Source: Actinomycetales bacterium (lineage in GTDB: Bacteria; Actinomycetota; Actinomycetes; Mycobacteriales; Micromonosporaceae). From it: 64,000 bases of DNA. The notes beneath the pieces were generated by a model that worked only from the letters and a program-made list of their open reading frames with translations, was not told the DNA's origin and made no database searches. The stretch lies in assembly GCA_002919305.1 (NCBI GenBank), contig PKFB01000066.1, positions 1 through 64,000 on the forward strand. Direction: 5' to 3'. This document shows positions 25,089 through 33,404 of this stretch, piece after piece. Both the position numbers and the translations under genes were made by a program. The stretch's first letter is position 1; every line of letters begins with the position of its first letter.

Positions 25089-26573
25089 ATGCGTCGCCGG
25101 TTGGCCGCCACCTACGTGCTGCTCCTGATTTTGGTCCTGGCCGCCTTAGAGATCCCCCTGGCCACCACCATGGCCACCCGTGACACCCAACAGGTCACGC
25201 TTGACCGGCTCGCGGACGCCGTCCGGTTCGCCACCGTGGTGGAACCAGAGCTGCGAACCGGCATCGAGGGCCGGCTCCGCGTTGAGTTGAGCCGTTACGA
25301 GGAGCTCTACGGCAGCACGGTAGCGGTGGTCAACTCCGACTGGAAGGTGGTGGCTCGCTCCGATCTGGGCTTCGATGTCGATGATGAGACGGTCGCCCCG
25401 AGCATCAGCCGCTCCCTGGCCGGCGAACACGTCATCAACGGCGGCGTCATCTGGCCGTGGGAGAACGAGCCCCTGGTGGTCGCCGCCCCCGTGGGCACCG
25501 GGGGTGACATCCTCGGCGCGGTCGTCATCGTCTCCCCCACCCATGAAACCCGCGCCGGGATCCTGGCCACGTGGCTGCTGCTCGGGGTTCTGGGGCTGCT
25601 GGCGGTGGCCTTAGCCATCGGCGTGGCCTTCTGGCTGGCCGGGTGGACGCTCCGGCCGGTCGCTCGTTTGGACGCCGCCGCGCACCGGATCACCGAAGGC
25701 GACTACACCGTCAGGGTCGCCAGTGACGGCCCGGTGGAGCTCCGTCGCCTCACCGCGGCCTTCAATGAGATGGCCAACGCGGTCAACGAGGCCCTGGAGC
25801 GGCAGCGCGCCTTCGTCTCCCAAGCCAGTCACCAGATGCGTAACCCGTTGACCGCGCTGCAGCTGCGGGTGGAGGCGCTGGCTGATGAGATGCCCCCGGA
25901 GGAGTGGGCGGCCGAACACCAGCGGGCGATGGAGGAGACCGAACGGCTACGCCGGATCCTGGACAGCCTGCTGACACTGGCGCGAGCCGAACGTGGGCAT
26001 CATCAGCTGGAGGTCGTCGACGCCGGGCAGGTGGCCGCCTCCCGGGTTGCGGCGTGGCAGCCTTTGGCGGTGTCGCGCGGAATCACCCTCGTGCACCAGC
26101 TTCCCGACGAGCCCGCCCCGGTCCAGGCGGTGGCTACGGCATTGAGTCAGTCCCTGGACGCGTTCATCGACAACGCCCTGAAGTTCGTCAGTGAAGGCGG
26201 CGAGGTGTCGGTCACGGTACGCCCACGCGATGGTGGCGTGGAGGTGTCCGTCGACGACACCGGCCCTGGAATGAGCCCGGAGCACATCAAGCACGCCGCC
26301 GAGCGGTTCTGGCGCGCACCCGGCGCTCAGAACATCGAAGGCAGCGGCCTGGGCCTGCCGATCGCTCGAGTCCTGATCACCGCCTCGGGCGGCACCATGG
26401 ACCTGCAGCCGCGCCAACCGCACGGCCTGTCCGCCCGGGTGTGGCTGCCTTCTCCTCGTGACCTGGAGGCCGATAACGACATCCCCACCAGCGTCCCCGG
26501 CCTCGGTCAAAACCCCAACAGCGGACGGGCCCTGGCGCACGCCGGTTCAGGGCTCAGGTCAGGCGGCCGCTGA
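25089..26573 (+). CDS. Membrane sensor histidine kinase
   Basis: 494 residues from ATG 25089 with AGGAGGAGG upstream. A first membrane helix (YVLLLILVLAALEIPL) and a second near residues 160-185 (LLLGVLGLLAVALAIGVAFWLAGW) enclose an extracellular sensor domain of about 130 residues. A HAMP linker, the H-box with H248 (SQASHQMRNPLTALQLRVEAL) and ATP-binding boxes N (DNALKFV), G1 (DDTGPGM) and G2 (GSGLGLPIAR) follow. It is the partner of the response regulator encoded just before it. The 3' end overlaps by 20 bases with the convergent TAXI-type gene. Confidence 0.92.
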   Translation: MRRRLAATYVLLLILVLAALEIPLATTMATRDTQQVTLDRLADAVRFATVVEPELRTGIEGRLRVELSRYEELYGSTVAVVNSDWKVVARSDLGFDVDDETVAPSISRSLAGEHVINGGVIWPWENEPLVVAAPVGTGGDILGAVVIVSPTHETRAGILATWLLLGVLGLLAVALAIGVAFWLAGWTLRPVARLDAAAHRITEGDYTVRVASDGPVELRRLTAAFNEMANAVNEALERQRAFVSQASHQMRNPLTALQLRVEALADEMPPEEWAAEHQRAMEETERLRRILDSLLTLARAERGHHQLEVVDAGQVAASRVAAWQPLAVSRGITLVHQLPDEPAPVQAVATALSQSLDAFIDNALKFVSEGGEVSVTVRPRDGGVEVSVDDTGPGMSPEHIKHAAERFWRAPGAQNIEGSGLGLPIARVLITASGGTMDLQPRQPHGLSARVWLPSPRDLEADNDIPTSVPGLGQNPNSGRALAHAGSGLRSGGR

Positions 26574-27636
26574 CTCCCTTGGCCTCCCGGTAGTACCGGA
26601 TAGCGCCGGCGTGGAGCGGCAACTCATCGGTGTTGATCGCGACCCGGGGATTGAGCCGTTCGGCGGGTCGATACACCTCCGCCAATATGTCCCGGTGTTC
26701 AAACAGCACCCGGGTTAGCCAGTACGCCAGGTTCTCGTCCATGTCTCGGCGTACCACCAGGTAGATGGGCACCCCCACCGTCCCGATGGCGTCCACGCCG
26801 TAAATCGCCCGGGGAATCGTCAACTGGGAGTAGTACCGCGCGCCCCGTTGACGCATCAGCACCGTCTCCTCCGTCAGGTCGATCAGCCGGATCGGCTGCA
26901 GCTGCCCCAAGTGCTGCACCCCCGCGGTGGGCAACCCGCCGAAGATGAACATGGCGTCGATATCGCCGGCGTGGAACGCCGCGTTGGCCCGCTCGATGTT
27001 CCGCTCGTCGCTCAGCCGCACCTCATCCGGGGTTCCCGCGCTTTCCCTGAGCGGGACCGGGCGCAACCCCACCTCACGGAGCAGGCGCCGCGCGGTCACA
27101 TCCGCGCTGGTCCCCCGTGATCCCAGCCAGATCACCCGCCCACGCAGGTCCGCCAGGCGTTCGATCGGGCTGCTAGCCCGCACCACCACATGCAGGTAGT
27201 CGTCGTAGAGCCGGGCGAGCGCCACCACATCCGGTGCCCGAGAGAGCCGCCACTTGGCGACCATATCCGCCTGGGTGAACGCCACCGCCGAGCGGCCGTC
27301 CTGCACCCGCTCCAGGTTGTCGACCGCGGCGTTGGTGACGTTCAGGTACGGCGTCAGGCCGGGAAGCTGTCGTTCGATGACGGCGATCAGCCCAAGACCG
27401 TATTGGTAGAAGGCCGACAGTCGATCTCCGGTGGCGATGGGGAGTTCCCCGGGTGGGTAGTCCGGGAGCGCGTCGGTCGCCTGCGCCGCAGGGATGGCGC
27501 CCAACACGGCCAGGATCGGTAGGGACAGCACGACACGGCGACGCCAGGTCATCGCGGGGTACGCCGGTTCAAGCACGGTGGGGGAGTAACCGGAGTCCAA
27601 CGCCCGGTCCTGGTCCGTCCTTTCTTTATTGATCAT
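26554..27636 (-). CDS. TAXI-family substrate-binding protein
   Basis: 360 residues. A basic N-terminus and one hydrophobic segment (RRRVVLSLPILAVLGAIPAAQA, near residues 31-52) form a signal peptide or anchor. The mature part has the TAXI features: IATGDRLSAFYQYG near the start, ERVQDGRSAVAFTQADMV, LYDDYLHVVVRASSPI, and RGRVIWLGSRGTSADVTARRLL. TAXI proteins normally bring dicarboxylates or amino acids to a TRAP transporter, but no TRAP membrane subunit is in this window. It converges on and overlaps the histidine kinase gene, so it may act as an extracellular ligand receptor for that kinase. Confidence 0.85.
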   Translation of the reverse strand: MINKERTDQDRALDSGYSPTVLEPAYPAMTWRRRVVLSLPILAVLGAIPAAQATDALPDYPPGELPIATGDRLSAFYQYGLGLIAVIERQLPGLTPYLNVTNAAVDNLERVQDGRSAVAFTQADMVAKWRLSRAPDVVALARLYDDYLHVVVRASSPIERLADLRGRVIWLGSRGTSADVTARRLLREVGLRPVPLRESAGTPDEVRLSDERNIERANAAFHAGDIDAMFIFGGLPTAGVQHLGQLQPIRLIDLTEETVLMRQRGARYYSQLTIPRAIYGVDAIGTVGVPIYLVVRRDMDENLAYWLTRVLFEHRDILAEVYRPAERLNPRVAINTDELPLHAGAIRYYREAKGVSGRLT

Positions 27637-27816
27637 GTCTGGTCACGGTCCGTTGTCGATGAAGCCGGCCTTGGCGGGAGCACGGTGCGGGACGGCCGGT
27701 GTTCCGCAAGTTTTCCTCAAGGCTTCCGGGAACAGCGTTCCATGAACCTGTGTGCCAGGCCACAGTCATCAGTACATCCTCGTTGCCTTGCGTCGTCCCC
27801 CGCAATGGAGGTTCCA

Positions 27817-28647
27817 ATGAGCGCCCGTATCGCCACTCGTCCAGGCAGCACCCGTCCCCGCCGGATCGGGCCGTCGCGACGTCCTGAGTCGGGTGGCGGA
27901 AACGGCAGGCTCGGCGGAGTCAACACGCTCGGTGGAGTTGGTGGGTATCCAGGCTCCACATGTCCGCGCTCCTCGGTCGCGGTGATATCCGGCTCGTCGA
28001 CCGAGACGCTGACCAACCGTGCCGCCGCGTTCGAGGCCGTGATGCTGATCAGGTGTGCCGCGCCGATCACCACCACCCGGCGCCGGCTGTTGGAGGAGAC
28101 GCCGGCCACCCGTTTGAGTGTGGACGTCGAGGGTGTTCTGGTGGAGTTTGGGCAACCGGCAGCCGCGCATCGGATGGCGCGGCTGCTGGCCGTTTTGGGC
28201 ATCGACGCGGAGGTGGAGACCCGCTGGGCGGGTGGCCGGCACCGGTATGAGATCTACCGGGTGCGGGTCAACAGCGGACACGCTGACCTCGTGCGTACCG
28301 TGTTGGAGGACGCTTGGCGTGCCGGGTACGGGGTGCTGTGCCGGTTCCCTGAGCAGTACCTGACCCGCTGGCAGCAGCGAGACCGAGTCGCTTTCGCCAC
28401 CGGTGCCTGGCGTGCGGCGCTGCTGGCCGCTGGACGCCGCAAGAGCACAACACTCGCGTTGCGGATCGCTGAATCCGAAACCACCGCCGTCTTGGTCCGA
28501 GCCGCTCAGGTGCTGGGGATCCAGACCTTGACTCAAAGCCGCACCGGATACCAGCTGGTGGTTGTGGGTTCTGGCCTGTCCATGGACAGCCTTTTCGGCC
28601 TGGCCCCCAACACAGCTGGACGTACCCGCTCATTGCGCGCCGGGTGA
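27817..28647 (+). CDS. WhiA-like (LAGLIDADG-fold) protein without HTH half
   Basis: 276 residues from ATG 27817 with GGAGG upstream; the frame is open from 27685 but has no ribosome site. The first 70 residues are Arg/Ser/Gly-rich and disordered. From about residue 75 the sequence resembles the N-terminal homing-endonuclease-like domain of WhiA: LIRCAAPITTTRRRLLEETPA, RVNSGHADLVRTVLEDAWRAG, and the second half FATGAWRAALLAAGR... VLVRAAQVLGIQTLTQSRTG. The C-terminal helix-turn-helix of true WhiA is absent and the protein ends in a short tail. It is therefore a paralogue or divergent relative, perhaps a DNA-binding or partner protein in development. The assignment is by eye only. Confidence 0.5.
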   Translation: MSARIATRPGSTRPRRIGPSRRPESGGGNGRLGGVNTLGGVGGYPGSTCPRSSVAVISGSSTETLTNRAAAFEAVMLIRCAAPITTTRRRLLEETPATRLSVDVEGVLVEFGQPAAAHRMARLLAVLGIDAEVETRWAGGRHRYEIYRVRVNSGHADLVRTVLEDAWRAGYGVLCRFPEQYLTRWQQRDRVAFATGAWRAALLAAGRRKSTTLALRIAESETTAVLVRAAQVLGIQTLTQSRTGYQLVVVGSGLSMDSLFGLAPNTAGRTRSLRAG

Positions 28648-28751
28648 TTCATGAAAGCGCAGATAAGGGTCCGGACGACCGACTGACGGGGGTGTTGGGT
28701 GCCGGGGAATGTGGTGACGGCCAGGAGCCGGGACCGCCATCACATATAAAA
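28648..28751. other. Short gap before a terminator
   Basis: No gene; leads into the strong hairpin at 28752-28791. Confidence 0.4.
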
Positions 28752-28791
28752 GTGGGGAGTGGCCTTGTCGCCCCCTCGGGCCACTCCCCAC
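28752..28791. terminator. Strong terminator between converging genes
   Basis: GTGGGGAGTGGCC (28752-28764) and GGCCACTCCCCAC (28779-28791) pair exactly over 13 bases around a 14-base loop, followed by a pyrimidine-rich tract rich in TTC. It separates the WhiA-like gene from the end of the nitrate cluster. Confidence 0.85.
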
Positions 28792-28885
28792 CGTTGTCCT
28801 TCCTCCTTCTTCTTCTTACTTCTCGGGTCCCGCGGTGAGGCAGTGAGCCTGACGCGGGTCGACGAGGTGTTCAGACGTTGGCGGC

Positions 28886-30319
28886 TCAGACGTTGGCAGT
28901 GGCTAAGCTGGGCGCCACCGTCACCAGCACCCGACGCCGCAGATAGAACCACCAGGTGACAAGCAGGCAAATCGCGTAGCAGGCGACGAAAGACAGCAAC
29001 GCGGCGGTGGCTGACCCGGTGGCCGACAGCGACTCGGCGAAGGCCCGGTTGATCCCGAACCCGCCCAGCGCCCCGATCGCGGAGGTCAGACCGATCACGG
29101 TGGCGGCTTCCTGCTTGGCCCGCAGCAGCGCGTCGTCGGTGGCCTCACCGGCCCGCCGGATCGCTTCCGCCCGCCAGATCGCGGGGATCATGCGGTAGGT
29201 CGACCCGTTGCCGGCGCCGCTGGCGGCGAACAGCAGCAGGAACGCGCCCAGGTAGAGGGCGAAGCTGTGGATCTGCAGGCCCCAGATGACACCGAGCGTA
29301 CCGATCCCTAACACCATGAACAGGTACGCGGTGACGCGCGCCCCTCCGAGCCAATCGGCGAGCCAGCCACCCAACGGACGGGTCAGGGAGCCGATCAGGG
29401 GGCCGCTGGCCGCTAGCCACCATCCGCTCACCTCCGGGAAGGAGGTGCGGGTCAGCAACGGCAAGGCGAAGGAGAAGCCGATGAATGAGCCGAAGGTCCC
29501 GATGTACAGCAGGGACATCACCCAGGTGTGACGGTTACGAAGCCCCGCCAACTGGGCGCGCATCGGCGTGCGTACCACCGCCAGGTTGTCCATGAAACGC
29601 CACGCGCAGACCGCAGCGATCGTGACGAAGAGCGCGTAGCATAGTGCGGCGTTCTGCAGATAAAGGTCAGGGCCTTGGGCCGCGCCGATTATCCCGATCC
29701 CGACCACGGCGGGTACCAGCAGCTGCACCACCGCCACCCCGACATTGCCGCCGGCGGCGTTCAACCCCAGGACGAAGCCCTTACGGCGCTCAGGGTAGAA
29801 GAACGAGATGTTGGCCATGCTGGAGGCGAAGTTCCCACCGCCGACTCCGGCCGTGGCGGCCGCCAGCAGGAACATCCAGTACGGCGTGTCGGGGTTGGTG
29901 ACGCAGATCGCGAGCATCGCCAGCGGCAGGAACAGCAACATCGTGCTCACGACGGTCCAGTTACGCCCGCCGACGGCGGCGACGGCGGTGGTGTAGGGGA
30001 TCCGGATCACGCCGCCGATGAGGTTGGGCAGCGCGGTGAGCCAGAACAGCTGGTTGACGGTGAAGTCGAAGCCCGCCGCCGGCAGGCTGACCACGATCGC
30101 GCTCCACAGCAGCCACACCGAGAAACCCAGGTGTTCGGACAGGATCGAAAACACCAGGTTGCGTGTGGCGATGCGACGTCCGGTACGTTCCCAAAACTCA
30201 GGGTTTTCCGGATCCCAGTCGGTGATCCAGCCTCTCTGGCGCGAGACGGCGGTCTTAGGGGCCGCGTACGCGGTGGCCTCGGCGGCTGTCGCTGGACCGA
30301 GTACAGTTTTTGTCATCAC
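28886..30319 (-). CDS. narK: Nitrate/nitrite transporter of the NarK/NasA MFS type
   Basis: 477 residues from GTG 30319 (or ATG 30316), with AGGAAGG upstream. About twelve membrane helices and the NNP-family nitrate signatures: GGNFASSMANISFFYPERRKGFVLGLNAAGGNVGVAVVQLLVP, and a second Gly-rich motif in the C-terminal half (FAASGAGNGSTYRMIPAIWR). It imports nitrate into, or exports nitrite from, the cytoplasm. It is the last gene of the minus-strand cluster nasA, oxidoreductase, nirB, nirD, narK, separated from nirD by 197 bases, so it may have its own promoter. The context favours nitrate uptake for assimilation. Confidence 0.92.
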   Translation of the reverse strand: MMTKTVLGPATAAEATAYAAPKTAVSRQRGWITDWDPENPEFWERTGRRIATRNLVFSILSEHLGFSVWLLWSAIVVSLPAAGFDFTVNQLFWLTALPNLIGGVIRIPYTTAVAAVGGRNWTVVSTMLLFLPLAMLAICVTNPDTPYWMFLLAAATAGVGGGNFASSMANISFFYPERRKGFVLGLNAAGGNVGVAVVQLLVPAVVGIGIIGAAQGPDLYLQNAALCYALFVTIAAVCAWRFMDNLAVVRTPMRAQLAGLRNRHTWVMSLLYIGTFGSFIGFSFALPLLTRTSFPEVSGWWLAASGPLIGSLTRPLGGWLADWLGGARVTAYLFMVLGIGTLGVIWGLQIHSFALYLGAFLLLFAASGAGNGSTYRMIPAIWRAEAIRRAGEATDDALLRAKQEAATVIGLTSAIGALGGFGINRAFAESLSATGSATAALLSFVACYAICLLVTWWFYLRRRVLVTVAPSLATANV

Positions 30320-30516
30320 GTGTCGCCTTCCTGATTAGTCCCCATCACCGGGGACATCCGCACAAAGGGGGGAGACACCGCCGGGGTTGTCGTGCCAGGA
30401 CTCCCCCGGCGACGGGCCGGGCCCGGGCCCGCCTGGCCAGCGCCCTCTGGCCAGGGCGAGCGGGTTCCGGCCGGCCCGGCCCGGGAAGCGCGCCCCAGGA
30501 CACCGGTGGTCTGGGG
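30320..30516. other. Gap between nirD and narK
   Basis: 197 bases, extremely GC-rich, with a small hairpin GTCCCC/GGGGAC at 30338-30355 right at the start of narK. No gene is seen. A promoter or attenuator for narK is possible. Confidence 0.35.
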
Positions 30517-30873
30517 TTACGCCACGTTCCGTGCCGCCTCGACAGAAATCTCGATCTGTCCGTCGTGGACCCGCACCGGGTAGACCGTGATGCTGACTTC
30601 GTCGGTGTCCAGACACCGCCCGGTCCGCAGATCAAACCGCTGCTTGTACATCGGGGAGGCCACCGTCGGGGTCCCCTGGTGGGTACCCACCAGGCCTCGA
30701 GCCAGGACGTACGCGCCGCTAAATGGGTCCAGATTGGACACCGCATACACGCTGCCGTCGTAGAGCCGGAACAGCGCTATCTGCCGTCCGTCGACCAGGG
30801 CGGCCACTCCCCGGCCGGGGATCAGGTCGTCGTAGGAGCAGATCGTCACGTACGAGTCGACAGAGGAAGTCAT
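30517..30873 (-). CDS. nirD: Nitrite reductase [NAD(P)H] small subunit
   Basis: 118 residues, overlapping the end of nirB by four bases (ATGA). It has the Rieske-like fold pattern of NirD (DDLIPGRGVAALVDGRQIALFRLYDGSVYAVSNLDPFSGAYVLARGLVG, ASPMYKQRFDLRTGRCLD) but, as usual for NirD, without the CxH-CxxH cluster ligands. With NirB it forms the cytoplasmic enzyme that reduces nitrite to ammonium using NAD(P)H. Confidence 0.93.
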   Translation of the reverse strand: MTSSVDSYVTICSYDDLIPGRGVAALVDGRQIALFRLYDGSVYAVSNLDPFSGAYVLARGLVGTHQGTPTVASPMYKQRFDLRTGRCLDTDEVSITVYPVRVHDGQIEISVEAARNVA

Positions 30874-33404
30874 GACACCACCATCAGAGGCAGCGACCGG
30901 CGCTCGGCCTCGGTCGCGGGACGGATCTGATCACGTTCGGGGACGAACTGAATCGACGGGTCGGGAGTGCCAGGGGCGTTGATGAAGGACACGAAGCGCC
31001 GCAGCCGCTCCGGATCCTCCAGGACCGCTCGCCATTCGTCCTGGTAACCGGCCACGTGGGCCGCCATCATCGCGTCGAGTTCAGCCGCGACGCCCAGCGA
31101 GTCGTGGATGATGACGTCGCGGACGTGGTCCAGACCACCGTCGAGCCGCTCCAGCCAACGGGCGGTGCGCTCCAGCCGGTCGCCGGTGCGGATGTAGTAC
31201 ATCAGGAACCGGTCAATGGTGCGCACCAAGGTTTCGGTGTCCAGGTCGGAGGCGAGCAGGTCGGCGTGGCGGGGAGAGAATCCGCCGTTGCCGGCCACGT
31301 AGAGGTTCCACCCCTTCTCGGTGGCGATCACCCCGACGTCCTTGCTGCGCGCCTCGGCGCACTCACGGGCGCATCCGGAGACGGCGAACTTCAACTTGTG
31401 CGGCGCCCGCAGCCCGCGGTACCGCAGCTCCAACGCGATGGCCAGTCCGACGGAGTCCTGGACCCCGTAGCGGCACCAGGTGTTACCCACACAGGACTTC
31501 ACCGTGCGTACCGCTTTGCCGTAGGCGTGGCCGGATTCGAACCCGGCGTCCACCAGACGCTTCCAAATCAGCGGTAGCTGCTCCAGGCGGGCGCCGAACA
31601 TGTCGATCCGCTGCCCACCGGTGATCTTGGTGTAGAGGCCGAACTCCTTCGCCACCTGCCCGATCACGATCAGCTTGTCGGGGGTGATCTCCCCGCCCGG
31701 GATCCGGGGCACCACCGAGTACGACCCGTCTTTTTGCAGGTTGGCCAGCGCGTAGTCGTTGGTGTCCTGCAGACCGGCCTGCTCACCGTCGAGGATGTGG
31801 CCGCTGCCCAGCGAGGCGAAGATCGACGCCACCGTGGGCTTGCAGACCTCGCATCCTTCGCCTTGCCCGTAGCGGGAGACCAGCTCCACAAAGGAGCGGA
31901 TACCGGTGATCTGGATGATCTCGAACAGCTCGGCCCGGGAGTACTCGAAGTGCTCGCACAGCGCCTTGCTAGGGGTGATTCCCTGCGCCTCCAGCTCGGC
32001 GTCGACCAGGGTCTTAATCAGGGGTACGCAGCTGCCGCAGCCGGAGCCTGCCTTGGTGCAGCGCTTGACGCCCGCCGGGTCGACACAGCCCTGCTCCCGG
32101 ACCGCGGCCCGGATCGCGCCGGCCGAGACGTTCACACAGGAGCACACCGTCGCCGCGTCGGGCAGGTCAGCGCCGGTGGCCGCCGGAGTGCCGCCCTCAC
32201 TGGGAGGCAGCACCAGCTGGTCGGGTGACTGGGCCGGTTTGGTCCCCAGCTGGGCCCGCAAGGAGGCGTAGGAAGAGGCGTCGCCGACCAGGATTCCCCC
32301 GAGAAGCTTCCCCTCGGTGTCCACCAGGATCTTGCGGTAGACCCCAGCGACCGAGTCGGTGTAGGCCACCTCCAAGGCGTCCTCGGCTTGGCTGAGCGCG
32401 TCTCCGAAGGAGGCCACGTCCACCCCCATCAGCTTGAGCTTGGTGGAGGTGTCGGCACCGGTGAACGCCTGCCGGGTCTGGCCGGTCAGCTGCGCGGCGA
32501 CCACATCCGCCATCGAGTAGCCGGGGCCGACCAGGCCGTAAACCCGGCCGCCGATGAGGGCGCACTCCCCGATGGCGAAAATGTTCGGGTCGCTGGTGCG
32601 GCAGGCGTCGTCGACCACGATTCCGCCGCGGGGCCCCACCTCAAGGCCGGCGCTTCGCGCCAGCTCATCCCGGGGACGCACCCCGGCCGCGAAAACCACC
32701 AGATCCGTGGTCAGCGGCTCGTCCCGGTCCGCCAGCCGCAGGCCACAGACCCGGCCGGCCTCATCGACCATGACCTCCTCGGCGCGCACCGAGGTGTGTA
32801 CCGTCAGGCCCAGCTGCTCAATATGACGCCGCAGGATCGCGCCGCCGCCTTCGTCGACCTGCAGGGGCATCAGGCGGGGCGCGAACTCCACCACCTGGGT
32901 GGCCAGGCCCAAAATCCGCAGGGCGTTGGCGGCCTCCAGCCCGAGCAGACCACCGCCCACCACGACACCGGTGCGGCAGCCGGCGGCGTACTCCTCAATC
33001 GCGAGGATGTCCTCCACCGTGCGGTACACGAAGCACCCGGTCGCGTCCCGATGCGGCAGCGGCGGCACGAACGGATAGGAGCCGGTGGCCAGCACCAGCA
33101 CGTCATAAGCCACGGTCTCGCCGGCGCTGGAGGTGACGGTCTGTGCGGAGCGGTCGATCGCCTCCACCCGCTCCCCCAGCCGCAGCGTGATGCCATGCCG
33201 GGTGAAGAACTCGTCGTCGCCAAGCCGCAGCTCGTCCAGGGTGACGCCGTCGAAGTAGCTGGACAGCCGGACCCGGTCGTAGGCGGGGCGGGGTTCCTCG
33301 GCGAACACCACGATCCGCCACTGATCAGCGGTGTCGGACTCGACCAGTCGTTCCAGGAGGCGATGGCCGACCATTCCATGGCCGACGAGGACGAGGGTTT
33401 TCAT
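30870..33404 (-). CDS. nirB: Nitrite reductase [NAD(P)H] large subunit
   Basis: 844 residues, full length for the family. Residues 1-310 form the FAD/NAD-binding oxidoreductase (LVLVGHGMVGHRLLERL, VVVGGGLLGLEAANAL, FAIGECAL). C421, C423, C456 and C459 are the ligands of the BFD-like [2Fe-2S] domain. The nitrite/sulfite reductase half carries the sirohaem-[4Fe-4S] ligands C638, C644, C678 and C682 (SCVGNTWCRYG, SGCARECAEARSKDVGV). It reduces nitrite to ammonium in the cytoplasm. It overlaps both the upstream oxidoreductase gene and nirD by four bases. Sirohaem supply is matched by the hemD and chelatase genes divergent from this cluster. Confidence 0.97.
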   Translation of the reverse strand: MKTLVLVGHGMVGHRLLERLVESDTADQWRIVVFAEEPRPAYDRVRLSSYFDGVTLDELRLGDDEFFTRHGITLRLGERVEAIDRSAQTVTSSAGETVAYDVLVLATGSYPFVPPLPHRDATGCFVYRTVEDILAIEEYAAGCRTGVVVGGGLLGLEAANALRILGLATQVVEFAPRLMPLQVDEGGGAILRRHIEQLGLTVHTSVRAEEVMVDEAGRVCGLRLADRDEPLTTDLVVFAAGVRPRDELARSAGLEVGPRGGIVVDDACRTSDPNIFAIGECALIGGRVYGLVGPGYSMADVVAAQLTGQTRQAFTGADTSTKLKLMGVDVASFGDALSQAEDALEVAYTDSVAGVYRKILVDTEGKLLGGILVGDASSYASLRAQLGTKPAQSPDQLVLPPSEGGTPAATGADLPDAATVCSCVNVSAGAIRAAVREQGCVDPAGVKRCTKAGSGCGSCVPLIKTLVDAELEAQGITPSKALCEHFEYSRAELFEIIQITGIRSFVELVSRYGQGEGCEVCKPTVASIFASLGSGHILDGEQAGLQDTNDYALANLQKDGSYSVVPRIPGGEITPDKLIVIGQVAKEFGLYTKITGGQRIDMFGARLEQLPLIWKRLVDAGFESGHAYGKAVRTVKSCVGNTWCRYGVQDSVGLAIALELRYRGLRAPHKLKFAVSGCARECAEARSKDVGVIATEKGWNLYVAGNGGFSPRHADLLASDLDTETLVRTIDRFLMYYIRTGDRLERTARWLERLDGGLDHVRDVIIHDSLGVAAELDAMMAAHVAGYQDEWRAVLEDPERLRRFVSFINAPGTPDPSIQFVPERDQIRPATEAERRSLPLMVVS

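Noticed and set aside
27626-27816. Small minus-strand frame before the TAXI receptor gene
   Set aside because: No ribosome site and no recognisable features; it lies in the divergent promoter region.
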